Source of the DNA: an uncultured Clostridia bacterium
Lineage (GTDB): Bacteria; Bacillota; Clostridia; TANB77; CAG-465
NCBI GenBank assembly: GCA_934169925.1
Contig: CAKPOO010000002.1
Span: forward strand, 150,004 to 214,003
DNA length: 64,000 bases
Reading direction: 5' to 3'
The first letter of the stretch is position 1; every line of letters starts with the position of its first letter. Under the pieces are notes generated by a model that made no database searches, was not told the DNA's origin, and worked only from the letters and a program-made list of their open reading frames with translations. Positions 17,271-24,873 of the stretch are shown here, one piece after another. A program made the translations under genes and the position numbers.

Positions 17271-17297
17271 AGGAACACTTGCAAAGTGTTCCTTTTT
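17271..17297 (+). terminator. Intrinsic terminator after gap
   Basis: Arms AGGAACACTT and AAGTGTTCCT with a short loop and TTTT. Partial read-through into pgk is possible. Confidence 0.75.
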
Positions 17298-17341
17298 GAT
17301 ATAAAATATGTATGTTGATAATTTAAATAGGGGTGGAATAT

Positions 17342-18514
17342 ATGGATAAAAAAACTGTAGAAGATATTAATTTAGATTCAAAAAAAGTTTTGGTTAGATG
17401 TGATTTTAATGTTCCTTTAGATAAAGAAGGAAATATTACAAGTGATAAAAGAATAATAGAATCTTTAAAGACAATTAATTATTTACTTGATCATAATTGT
17501 AAGATAATTCTTTGTTCACATATTGGAAAAACAGGTCAAAACAAAACTTTATTACCAGTTGCAAAAAGACTTTCAGAAATATATAACAAAAATATCATGT
17601 TACTAAAAGATTATTATTCAAAAGACACAAAAAGAATAATTGATAGTATGAATGAAAAAGATATAGTTTTACTTGAAAATACTAGAATGTATGAGGGTGA
17701 AGAAAAAAATGATGTAGAACTTGCTAAAAAAATGGCTTCTTTTGCAGACGTATTTGTAAATGATGCATTTGGTTCTGCTCATAGAGCACATGCATCAACT
17801 GAAGGGGTTACACATTATTTACCATCAGTATCAGGATTTTTAATTGAAAAAGAATTAAAAGCTTTAGATAAAGGAATAAATGAACCCAAAAGACCACTTG
17901 TTGCAATTGTAGGTGGTTCAAAAGTTTCAAGTAAAATAGCTGTATTAAATGCTTTACTTGATAAGGTTGATACTTTACTTATTGGTGGTGCAATGACATA
18001 CACTTTTATAAAAGCTGAAGGTGGAAAAATTGGTAAATCTTTATGTGAAGATGATAAACTAGATGTTGCAAAAGAAATCTTAGAAAAAGCAAAAGAAAAA
18101 AATGTAAAATTATTACTACCTGTAGATAACGTTGTTGCTACAGAAATGACAGAAGATGCACAAACAAAAATTACACCAGTAAATGCTGTTCCTAAGAACA
18201 TGATGGGACTTGATATTGGACCTGAAACTATAGAATTATTTAAAGAAGAAATAAAAAAGGCAAAGACTGTTGTATGGAATGGACCTGTTGGTGTGTTTGA
18301 AGTTGATAAATTTGCAAATGGTACAAAAGAAATTGCAACTGCCATGGCAAATTCAGATGCAATAACTATAATCGGTGGAGGAGATAGCGCTGCAGCTGTT
18401 GAAAAGTTTGGACTTGAAGAAAAAATGACACATGTTTCAACTGGTGGAGGAGCATCTTTAGAGCTTATGGAAGGTAAAAAATTACCTGGAATTGAAGCTT
18501 TAGAAAATAAATAA
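17342..18514 (+). CDS. pgk: Phosphoglycerate kinase
   Basis: A 390-residue cytoplasmic kinase making ATP from 1,3-bisphosphoglycerate. The N-domain has VLVRCDFNVPLD, ENTRMYEGEEKND and VNDAFGSAHRAHAST; the C-domain has VGGSKVSSKIAVL, GGAMTYTFIKA, VWNGPVGVFE and the nucleotide loop IGGGDSAAAV followed by STGGGASLELMEGKKLPG. A GTG three codons upstream falls inside the GGGGTGGA ribosome site, so the ATG at 17342 is preferred. No clear promoter was found between the gap terminator and this start. Followed 22 bases later by a membrane protein gene. Confidence 0.96.
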   Translation: MDKKTVEDINLDSKKVLVRCDFNVPLDKEGNITSDKRIIESLKTINYLLDHNCKIILCSHIGKTGQNKTLLPVAKRLSEIYNKNIMLLKDYYSKDTKRIIDSMNEKDIVLLENTRMYEGEEKNDVELAKKMASFADVFVNDAFGSAHRAHASTEGVTHYLPSVSGFLIEKELKALDKGINEPKRPLVAIVGGSKVSSKIAVLNALLDKVDTLLIGGAMTYTFIKAEGGKIGKSLCEDDKLDVAKEILEKAKEKNVKLLLPVDNVVATEMTEDAQTKITPVNAVPKNMMGLDIGPETIELFKEEIKKAKTVVWNGPVGVFEVDKFANGTKEIATAMANSDAITIIGGGDSAAAVEKFGLEEKMTHVSTGGGASLELMEGKKLPGIEALENK

Positions 18515-18536
18515 TAAAAATATAAAGGAATATAAT

Positions 18537-19127
18537 ATGGAAAATAGAAAAATATCAAATATCGCAACGAGAAGTGCGAATGTAAATAATAGTAATTTTA
18601 ATTCAGCAAAAAATGTTAGTCCCAAAAAAGCATATCAAAAGACTAGTGCAAAAAAGAAGAAAAAGAAAAGTGTAAGTAAAAATATGTTAAAGATTTTAAT
18701 ATTAGTTTTTTGTGTTGCTTTGCTTGTATTTTTCATTAATATTAACAAAAAAATATCAGATAATGATAATATTTCAAAATTAAATGCAAAAAGTTATGCG
18801 GTGCAAATTAAAAATTTGTATGATAGCAATCAATCTGAAAGAATATCAAAATTTTTAGAAGATGTTGCATCTATACAACAAGATGTTTATAACTATTTTT
18901 ATTCTTCAAAAAATATTGATAAAACAAATGAGGAATTACAAAAAGAAGTAAATGAAAAATTTGAATCTGGTAACTTTTCAGATATTTCAGATGCTAAACT
19001 TATTTTTTGGAATGGAACATGGAAATGTGATGAATATGGAAATGTAGTATTTAAATTTGCAAATAAAGATATTGAGCCAGCATGGATTGATGATTCTAGA
19101 GTTTCAGATTATATTGAAAAAAACTAG
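18537..19127 (+). CDS. Single-pass membrane protein of unknown function in the glycolytic block
   Basis: A 196-residue protein I do not recognise. It has a basic, Lys-rich cytoplasmic N-terminus (about residues 1-48), one membrane helix (about 50-67) and an outside-facing domain of some 125 residues rich in Asp, Asn and Ser. That domain ends in a possible small beta domain (DAKLIFWNGTWKCDEYGNVVFKF). It has no lipobox. It lies 22 bases after pgk and shares its transcript, ending at a strong terminator before tpiA. Nothing in the sequence ties it to glycolysis beyond position. Confidence 0.75.
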   Translation: MENRKISNIATRSANVNNSNFNSAKNVSPKKAYQKTSAKKKKKKSVSKNMLKILILVFCVALLVFFININKKISDNDNISKLNAKSYAVQIKNLYDSNQSERISKFLEDVASIQQDVYNYFYSSKNIDKTNEELQKEVNEKFESGNFSDISDAKLIFWNGTWKCDEYGNVVFKFANKDIEPAWIDDSRVSDYIEKN

Positions 19128-19165
19128 AAAAATAAAGAACAAGGTTTTGCTTGTTCTTTATTTTT
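19128..19165 (+). terminator. Strong intrinsic terminator
   Basis: 16-base perfect arms (AAAAATAAAGAACAAG and its complement) around GTTTTG, ending in T5. Confidence 0.9.
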
Positions 19166-19181
19166 CCTATATTTAAATTAC

Positions 19182-19210
19182 TTGAATAAAATGTTATTGT
19201 GTAGTAAAAT
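19182..19210 (+). promoter_or_regulatory. Sigma-A promoter of tpiA
   Basis: TTGAAT, 17 bases, TAAAAT, about 25 bases before the start. Confidence 0.6.
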
Positions 19211-19234
19211 AATAATATTGAAAGGGATGATTTT

Positions 19235-19981
19235 ATGAGAAAAAAGATAATTGCTGCTAATTGGAAAATGAATTACACAGTTAATCAAGCTGAGGATTTT
19301 ATAACTAAAATAAAGGATAGAATAAATACTGATGAAGTAGATGTTGTAGTTTGTCCTAACTTTGTTTCTATTGATAGAGTATCAAATATTTTAGAGGGAA
19401 CAAATATAAAAACTGGGGCACAAAATGTATATTTTGAACCAAAGGGAGCATATACTGGCGAGACATCAGTAGATATGTTAATTGGTGCAAATGTTAAGTA
19501 TTGTATAGTTGGCCATAGCGAAAGAAGAAGTTTGTTTAATGAAACAAATGAAATAGTAAATAAAAAAGTACATGCTTTACTAGAAAAAGATTTAAACCCT
19601 ATAGTTTGTGTTGGAGAAACTTTAGAGCAAAGAAATTCATCTAAGATGTTTGAAGTTGTTGGAAATCAAATAAAAGAATCTTTAAAAGATGTTTCTAAAG
19701 AACAAATGCAAAGAAATGTTGTAATTGCATATGAACCAATTTGGGCAATAGGTACAGGTGTTACTGCTACATCTACACAAGCACAAGAAATGTGCAAATT
19801 TATACGTAGTTGTATATCAGCAATGTTTGATGAAAAGACATCTCAAATAGTAAGAATTCAATATGGTGGTAGTGTAAAACCAGCTAATGTAAAAGAAATA
19901 CTTGAAATGCCAGATATAGATGGTGCTTTAGTTGGTGGTGCAAGTCTTACTGAAGATTTTGTTGCTATTGTTAATTACTAA
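19235..19981 (+). CDS. tpiA: Triosephosphate isomerase
   Basis: A 248-residue TIM barrel interconverting dihydroxyacetone phosphate and glyceraldehyde 3-phosphate. Catalytic residues are visible as K11 (AANWKMN), H94 (VGHSERR) and E167 (AYEPIWAIGTG), followed by YGGSVKPAN and GALVGGASL phosphate-binding segments. Normal length. AAAGGGATGA precedes the ATG. gpmI follows after 56 bases. Confidence 0.97.
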   Translation: MRKKIIAANWKMNYTVNQAEDFITKIKDRINTDEVDVVVCPNFVSIDRVSNILEGTNIKTGAQNVYFEPKGAYTGETSVDMLIGANVKYCIVGHSERRSLFNETNEIVNKKVHALLEKDLNPIVCVGETLEQRNSSKMFEVVGNQIKESLKDVSKEQMQRNVVIAYEPIWAIGTGVTATSTQAQEMCKFIRSCISAMFDEKTSQIVRIQYGGSVKPANVKEILEMPDIDGALVGGASLTEDFVAIVNY

Positions 19982-20009
19982 TTGTAATATTAAAAAAATG
20001 TGATATAAT
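19982..20009 (+). promoter_or_regulatory. Possible promoter of gpmI
   Basis: TTGTAA, 16 bases, TATAAT directly after the tpiA stop. The -10 is perfect and the -35 is poor. Confidence 0.4.
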
Positions 20010-20037
20010 TAATAGGAATTTAAGGAAGGTAAATAAT

Positions 20038-21573
20038 ATGAAAAATAAATTAAGAATGCTAATTATTTTAGATGGAGTTGGAATAAACAAAGAAAAAAAA
20101 GGTAATGCGTTTTTACTTGCTAAGAAAAATAACATAGATAAATATTTATCTAAATATCCTACTACACATATAAAAACTAGTGGTATGGCAGTTGGGTTAC
20201 CAGAAGGTCAAATGGGAAATTCAGAAGTTGGCCATACTAATATTGGTGCAGGTAGAATTGTATATCAAGAATTAACAAGAATAACTAAACAAATAGAAGA
20301 TGGTGAATTTTTCAAAAATGAAGAATTAGTAGCTGCTATGGAAAATGTAAAGAAAAACAATTCATCTTTACATTTATTAGGTCTTGTATCAGATGGTGGT
20401 GTTCATGCTCATATTGATCATTTATTTGGATTACTTGAAATGGCTAAAAAATTTGGTATAGAAAATGTATATGTACATGCAATATTAGATGGAAGAGATA
20501 CAGCTCCAACATCTGCAGTTGAATATATCAAAAAATTAGAAGAAAAAATGAAAGAACTTGGAATTGGTCAAATTGCCACTTTATCTGGTAGATATTATGC
20601 TATGGATAGAGATAATAGATGGGAAAGGGAAAAACTTGCATATGATGCTATGGTTTATGGAAAAGGTAATACTTTTAAAACTGCACAAAAGGCTATTGAA
20701 ACATCATATGAAGCACAAGAATTTGATGAATTTGTAAAACCAATAGTTTTAACTAATTCTCAAAATGAACCTATTGCTAAAGTTTCAGAAAATGATAGTG
20801 TTATATTCTTTAACTTTAGACCAGATAGAGCAAGACAACTTACAAAAGCTTTTGTAAATGATAATTTTGATGGATTTGAAAGAGAAAAAATAAATAATCT
20901 TTTCTTTGTTACAATGACTGAATATGATGCAAGTATTACTAATGTTAAAGTTGCGTTTAAACCTCAAAAATTAGTAAATACATTAGGAGAATATGTATCT
21001 AAGAAAGGATATAACCAATTAAGAATAGCTGAAACAGAAAAATATGCACATGTTACATTCTTCTTTAATGGTGGTAGAGAAGAACCATATGAAGGTGAAG
21101 ATAGAATTCTTGTTCCATCACCTAAAGTTGCTACATATGATTTAAAACCAGAAATGTCAGCTTATGAAGTAACTGATAAAGTATTAGAAGCAATGGACTC
21201 ACAAAAATATGATCTTATTATCATGAACTATGCAAATGGTGATATGGTAGGACATACTGGAAATGTTGAAAAAGCAATTGAAGCAGTTGAAGCTTTAGAT
21301 GTATGTCTTGGTAAAGTAATATCTAAACTTGAAGAAATGAAAGGTGAAGCTATTATTACAGCTGATCATGGAAATTGTGAATATATGATTGATTTACAAA
21401 CAGGTGAACCAATAACTTCGCATTCTACATTTGATGTACCATTAATTTTAGTTTCAGATAGAGTAAAAGAACTAAGACCTGGAAGACTTTGTGATTTAGC
21501 ACCAACAATGTTAGATTTAATGGGAGAAGAAATTCCAAAAGAAATGACAGGTGAATCTTTAGTAACATTATAG
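20038..21573 (+). CDS. gpmI: 2,3-bisphosphoglycerate-independent phosphoglycerate mutase
   Basis: A 511-residue manganese-dependent mutase of the alkaline phosphatase superfamily. Metal site LILDGVG (Asp12), phosphoserine S62 in GNSEVGHTNIGAGR, substrate segments HAHIDH, DGRDTAP, SGRYYAMDRDNRW, FNFRPDRARQ, and the second metal cluster NGDMVGHTG and TADHGNCE are all present. Full length. AAGGAAGG precedes the start. The manganese-dependent enzyme type is common in spore formers, where pH-sensitive iPGM allows 3PGA storage in the spore (family knowledge). Confidence 0.96.
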   Translation: MKNKLRMLIILDGVGINKEKKGNAFLLAKKNNIDKYLSKYPTTHIKTSGMAVGLPEGQMGNSEVGHTNIGAGRIVYQELTRITKQIEDGEFFKNEELVAAMENVKKNNSSLHLLGLVSDGGVHAHIDHLFGLLEMAKKFGIENVYVHAILDGRDTAPTSAVEYIKKLEEKMKELGIGQIATLSGRYYAMDRDNRWEREKLAYDAMVYGKGNTFKTAQKAIETSYEAQEFDEFVKPIVLTNSQNEPIAKVSENDSVIFFNFRPDRARQLTKAFVNDNFDGFEREKINNLFFVTMTEYDASITNVKVAFKPQKLVNTLGEYVSKKGYNQLRIAETEKYAHVTFFFNGGREEPYEGEDRILVPSPKVATYDLKPEMSAYEVTDKVLEAMDSQKYDLIIMNYANGDMVGHTGNVEKAIEAVEALDVCLGKVISKLEEMKGEAIITADHGNCEYMIDLQTGEPITSHSTFDVPLILVSDRVKELRPGRLCDLAPTMLDLMGEEIPKEMTGESLVTL

Positions 21574-21592
21574 AATTTTATGGAGGTTTGTT

Positions 21593-22411
21593 ATGGAAGA
21601 AAATTTTAATTTTGATGTACTTGAAAAAGAAGATGAAAATGAATTAGAAGAAGATTACGCTTTTTTTCAATGCCAAAATTGTGGAAGTTTTATTGATGAA
21701 AATGAACCTCCATATAAAAAAATTAGTGAATATAAAGTTTGTCCATTTTGTGGTAAGAAAAATATAGATGGGAAGCTTTTTAAAAAAATTTCAAAATTTG
21801 AATTTGAAGAAGCTATGAAATTTCAACAAAAAAAGAAAAAAGAAGTTCAAGAAAAAGAAGCTGCAAAAAAGAAAAAAGAAAATAAACAAAATTCTTTAAA
21901 TAAAGTATTAAAGGATAAAATGAAAGAAGATATAAAAGATTTATATAAAGAATTAAATGATGATTTAAAGATGGGAAAAATATCACCAGAAAGATATTAT
22001 TGTTTAATGATTAATCTTTCATATAATATTGTTAAATATAATTCTAGAAGAATGGATGGAATCTCTTGGACTGATTTTAGGAAATATATAGTTGATATTT
22101 CAAAACTTACTCTTGATTCGTATGATTTAAAAGTAGATTTAGATGATGCTTTAGATAACTATGAAAAAGAAAAGGATGAGTTATATTTAGAGTATAATTT
22201 AAAAATTTTAGATGGAGCAGAAGATTTACAATCAGATCCTTACGAAGTTGAAGAGTTAAAAAAAGAAATAAGAACTACAGAGTATGAAATAAAAGCACAA
22301 GAAAAGCTAAATGAAAAAGTTATGAAAAAAGATAAGTATATTACTGATAAAGAATTAAAAAAAGAAGAAAAAAACTTTAAAGAAATTTTAAAAAGACAAA
22401 CTAGTAAATAA
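21593..22411 (+). CDS. Zinc-ribbon protein of unknown function
   Basis: A 272-residue soluble protein. The N-terminus holds a CxxC...CxxC zinc ribbon (FFQCQNCGSF and VCPFCGKKN, about residues 25-58). A Lys/Glu/Gln-rich coiled coil (about 70-115) and a longer helical region with acidic charge follow. I do not recognise the family. It starts 19 bases after gpmI with GGAGG well placed and is probably co-transcribed with it, ending at a bidirectional terminator. Confidence 0.75.
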   Translation: MEENFNFDVLEKEDENELEEDYAFFQCQNCGSFIDENEPPYKKISEYKVCPFCGKKNIDGKLFKKISKFEFEEAMKFQQKKKKEVQEKEAAKKKKENKQNSLNKVLKDKMKEDIKDLYKELNDDLKMGKISPERYYCLMINLSYNIVKYNSRRMDGISWTDFRKYIVDISKLTLDSYDLKVDLDDALDNYEKEKDELYLEYNLKILDGAEDLQSDPYEVEELKKEIRTTEYEIKAQEKLNEKVMKKDKYITDKELKKEEKNFKEILKRQTSK

Positions 22412-22445
22412 AAAACATGGCAATTTTATTACCATGTTTTTTTGT
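22411..22445. terminator. Bidirectional terminator
   Basis: Arms AAAAACATGG and CCATGTTTTT flanked by A-run and T-run, between the zinc-ribbon gene and the convergent gene at 22474. Confidence 0.85.
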
Positions 22446-22473
22446 TATAATGAAGAATTAATTTTCATTATAC

Positions 22474-22695
22474 TCAAGCCCATTTTGGATCGAGTAATGT
22501 TTCCATCTGAATTTTTAATTCTTCATCACTAAGCTTTGAGAATCCTTCTAACATTTCTGCTAAATTATAAAGCTCATTAAATGAATTTCTTGAATTTAAG
22601 TTATCTGTATGCAAAAGCATCTTTAACTTTTCTTCGTCTAAGAATTTTGCAATTCTTTCTCCAAATAAACTGACTATAATGTTCTTATCTAACAT
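22474..22695 (-). CDS. Small hypothetical protein
   Basis: A 73-residue, acidic, helical soluble protein (VSLFGERIAKFLDEEKLKMLL, ELYNLAEMLEGFSKLSDEELKIQMETLL). Not recognised. It is supported by AAGGAT upstream of the start and by a near-consensus minus-strand promoter at 22783-22755. It belongs to a set of three neighbouring genes with similar signals. Confidence 0.6.
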   Translation of the reverse strand: MLDKNIIVSLFGERIAKFLDEEKLKMLLHTDNLNSRNSFNELYNLAEMLEGFSKLSDEELKIQMETLLDPKWA

Positions 22696-22754
22696 AGAAG
22701 ATCCTTTCTTCCCATTAGGGATTTAAAAAAATATTTATAAATTAATACGTAGTT

Positions 22755-22783
22755 AGTATAGCACAATAATATTGTAAAATCAA
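22755..22783 (-). promoter_or_regulatory. Sigma-A promoter of the 73-residue protein gene
   Basis: Minus strand: TTGATT, 17 bases, TATACT; leader about 53 bases. Confidence 0.65.
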
Positions 22784-22835
22784 TAAAAATATAAAAAAGA
22801 TTACATAATTTAAATTTATTTTATCTAATAGGTAG

Positions 22836-22864
22836 TAAAAAACCCCTGTTAAAATAACAGAGGT
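22836..22864 (-). terminator. Intrinsic terminator of the 22884 gene
   Basis: On the minus strand: ACCTCTGTTA, a 3-base loop, TAACAGGGGT, then T6. Confidence 0.8.
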
Positions 22865-22883
22865 CCATTTTTTAAGGATTACT

Positions 22884-23324
22884 TTAAACTAGAATACGAA
22901 TACCCTTTGCAAATATGTCTTCAAGTTCATCGTTAGGCATAGCTTTAAGCTTTAGTATTATCCAATCATCCGAAGCACAAGGGTAATACTCATAAACATC
23001 AGCAATGATATCTGCAATATCTTTATATGATAAAGCTTTTAACTTGCTTACATTAGAATTTGAGAAAATTCCCTTTAATTCTACAAGAATATCAAGAGCT
23101 TTCTGTTCGTCAAAATCAATGCCCTTTAAAGTATCAACTGCATCCTTAGGAATATGAAATCTTTCTTCTGTCTGCTTAACTAATACTGAAAGCATTCTAC
23201 CATTAGGTAATATTGAAACCTTAAAGTCTCTATCAACGATCTGTCCATCTGATTCTGTAAGTTCATGAATTGTCTGAACTTTTAAATCCTTATTCACTTT
23301 TTCCTGTAAACTCAAATTAAACAT
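22884..23324 (-). CDS. Hypothetical protein, divergent partner of the 23500 gene
   Basis: A 146-residue soluble protein, not recognised. It has a possible beta-rich N-terminal half (VSILPNGRMLSVLVKQTEERFHIPKDAV) and a helical C-terminal half with a SYKDIADIIADVYEYYPC segment. An ATG three codons upstream lies inside the perfect AAGGAGGA ribosome site, so 23324 is the better start. It has a perfect-consensus promoter divergent from that of the 389-residue gene and a strong terminator. The pairing suggests a functional link with the 23500 gene. Confidence 0.72.
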   Translation of the reverse strand: MFNLSLQEKVNKDLKVQTIHELTESDGQIVDRDFKVSILPNGRMLSVLVKQTEERFHIPKDAVDTLKGIDFDEQKALDILVELKGIFSNSNVSKLKALSYKDIADIIADVYEYYPCASDDWIILKLKAMPNDELEDIFAKGIRILV

Positions 23325-23375
23325 AAAAAACATCCTCCTTAATAAACTAGGATTAAAACAACTGGTTACACCGAG

Positions 23376-23404
23376 ATTATAACACTAAAGAATAATTTTG
23401 TCAA
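23376..23404 (-). promoter_or_regulatory. Consensus sigma-A promoter (minus arm of divergent pair)
   Basis: Minus strand: TTGACA (23404-23399), 17 bases, TATAAT (23381-23376). Its -35 box lies 17 bases from the -35 box of the opposite promoter. Confidence 0.85.
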
Positions 23405-23421
23405 CAAAATTTAACAAAAAG

Positions 23422-23450
23422 TTGACATAAAGAAAAAATGATGCTATACT
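23422..23450 (+). promoter_or_regulatory. Consensus sigma-A promoter (plus arm of divergent pair)
   Basis: TTGACA, 17 bases, TATACT. The two -35 regions form a mirrored TGTCAAC/GTTGACA arrangement, a natural place for a shared regulator. Confidence 0.85.
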
Positions 23451-23499
23451 TTACTAGGTACAAAAGTAAGTAATCTTATTTAATAATAGGAGGAGTAAT

Positions 23500-24669
23500 A
23501 TGAGTAATGAAATCAAGACTCGTGAGTCATTATTAAACGAAAAGGTGTATAACAATTGTAAATTCTTTGAAGAACTGCTACAAGCTGCTGTACTTCTTGG
23601 TCTTATGGAAGAAAAAGAGGCTTATGCATATGTAAGTAGTATGTCTGATGCAATAATGAGTGTTGTGTATAAAACTATCGGTGAATTAGAGATCAATGTA
23701 ACAGAGGTAAGTAAGATAATTGTTAACAATAACATATACATTTTATCTATGTACTTAATGACTATGAAACCAGTAGAAGCATACAATTTAATAAGAGAAA
23801 CACCGGCTGCAGATTTATTAGATGCTGCAATTGATTACTATGTTGCAACATGTAATAAATTGAAAAATTTAGTGTTAATTAGAAAAAATGTATGCCAGGC
23901 ATTAAAGCATCCAAGAAAAGAGTTGATTGCTACGTTAAATGAAGCTTTAACATATAACGCAAATTTTAGTGAGCTATCAACAATAACAATTGCTTTTAGT
24001 GATTATATTCCAATGGCTGCTTTTTATCATGATGATAGTCTTCTTGTTTCATTAAAGAACATAATAGACATTATGTATATTGAAAATTCGATCTTTAACA
24101 AATTTGATAATGGTGTAATTGAAAAATTGCGCATTAAAAATAAAGAGATTGAAAGTAAGAATACTGAAGCTGCTGAAAAGTCAATGGAGGAAGAAATTTT
24201 AGCTGAAGCTAAGATACGTGCAAAAGAAAGGATAGCTGATTACAAAAAGCAAAATTCTGGAAAGTATGCTTCAAAACTTACAAGATTTGAAAAAGATCAA
24301 ATTTTAGAAGAAGAGATTGCAAAACTTGAAAGTGAGAAAAGAGAGCAGTTTGATGATGAAGAGTTTAAAAGAAAGATGGATCTTTCAAATGTTGCAACAT
24401 TAACATCACCATTAAGAGAGCTGTTAATTGAGTTTTGTTATGAGCTTATAAAGTTTAGAAGCAGTAACTTAATTGATCTTAAAGTTGGTAAATTTGTGTT
24501 TGTGACTAATCTTTACAAGCAGGGTGAAGAAAGAATAAAGGCTATGAAAGAGCAGGGAGAGGATGTAACTTTTATCGAAAATCCAATCTTTGATTTGCTT
24601 TTTAACAAGCAAGAGTCAATTTGTTTTACAGATGAAGAAAAAAGATATATAAGAGAAAATCTTTTTTAA
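23500..24669 (+). CDS. Hypothetical 389-residue helical protein
   Basis: A cytoplasmic, mostly alpha-helical protein not assigned to a family. The N-terminal region (residues 1-200) has repeated helical hairpins (LLQAAVLLGLMEEKEAYAYVSSMSDAIMS, PAADLLDAAIDYYVATCNKLKNLV). A charged coiled coil spans about 212-300, and a conserved-looking C-terminal helical bundle ends in FTDEEKRYIRENLF. By eye its codons are less AT-saturated than those of the neighbours (more CTG, CTT, CGT, GCC), as in the two minus-strand genes beside it. ATAGGAGGAG precedes the ATG. Transcribed alone between a consensus promoter and a terminator. Confidence 0.75.
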   Translation: MSNEIKTRESLLNEKVYNNCKFFEELLQAAVLLGLMEEKEAYAYVSSMSDAIMSVVYKTIGELEINVTEVSKIIVNNNIYILSMYLMTMKPVEAYNLIRETPAADLLDAAIDYYVATCNKLKNLVLIRKNVCQALKHPRKELIATLNEALTYNANFSELSTITIAFSDYIPMAAFYHDDSLLVSLKNIIDIMYIENSIFNKFDNGVIEKLRIKNKEIESKNTEAAEKSMEEEILAEAKIRAKERIADYKKQNSGKYASKLTRFEKDQILEEEIAKLESEKREQFDDEEFKRKMDLSNVATLTSPLRELLIEFCYELIKFRSSNLIDLKVGKFVFVTNLYKQGEERIKAMKEQGEDVTFIENPIFDLLFNKQESICFTDEEKRYIRENLF

Positions 24670-24673
24670 ATTT

Positions 24674-24705
24674 AAGGCAGTGGTTATAATTACCACTGCT
24701 TTTTA
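24674..24705 (+). terminator. Intrinsic terminator
   Basis: Arms GCAGTGGT and ACCACTGC around TATAATT, then T5. Confidence 0.8.
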
Positions 24706-24734
24706 TTGACTTATTGTCTATTTTATGTTAAAAT
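24706..24734 (+). promoter_or_regulatory. Probable promoter of the RNase J gene
   Basis: TTGACT, 17 bases, TAAAAT, directly after the terminator. It implies a 5' leader of about 130 bases. Confidence 0.55.
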
Positions 24735-24766
24735 TATTATGTTATTTTAGTTACGTTTTGATAAAT

Positions 24767-24786
24767 ATAGCTTTAAGCTATTTTTT
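24767..24786 (+). promoter_or_regulatory. Terminator-like hairpin in the RNase J leader
   Basis: ATAGC-TTTAA-GCTAT followed by T5, about 90 bases before the start codon. It could attenuate transcription or be a processing site; the stem is short. Confidence 0.35.
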
Positions 24787-24873
24787 ATATATTAATTATA
24801 AGTTGTACGGTTTTTATTTAAGTTTAGTGTAGATTGAAAAAAGAATATTTTAAGTTAAGAAGGGAAGAATTAA

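Noticed and set aside
17815..18567. 250-codon open frame antisense to pgk
   Set aside because: Shadow of a strongly conserved gene in an AT-rich genome. No ribosome site, and its composition reflects the complement of pgk codons.
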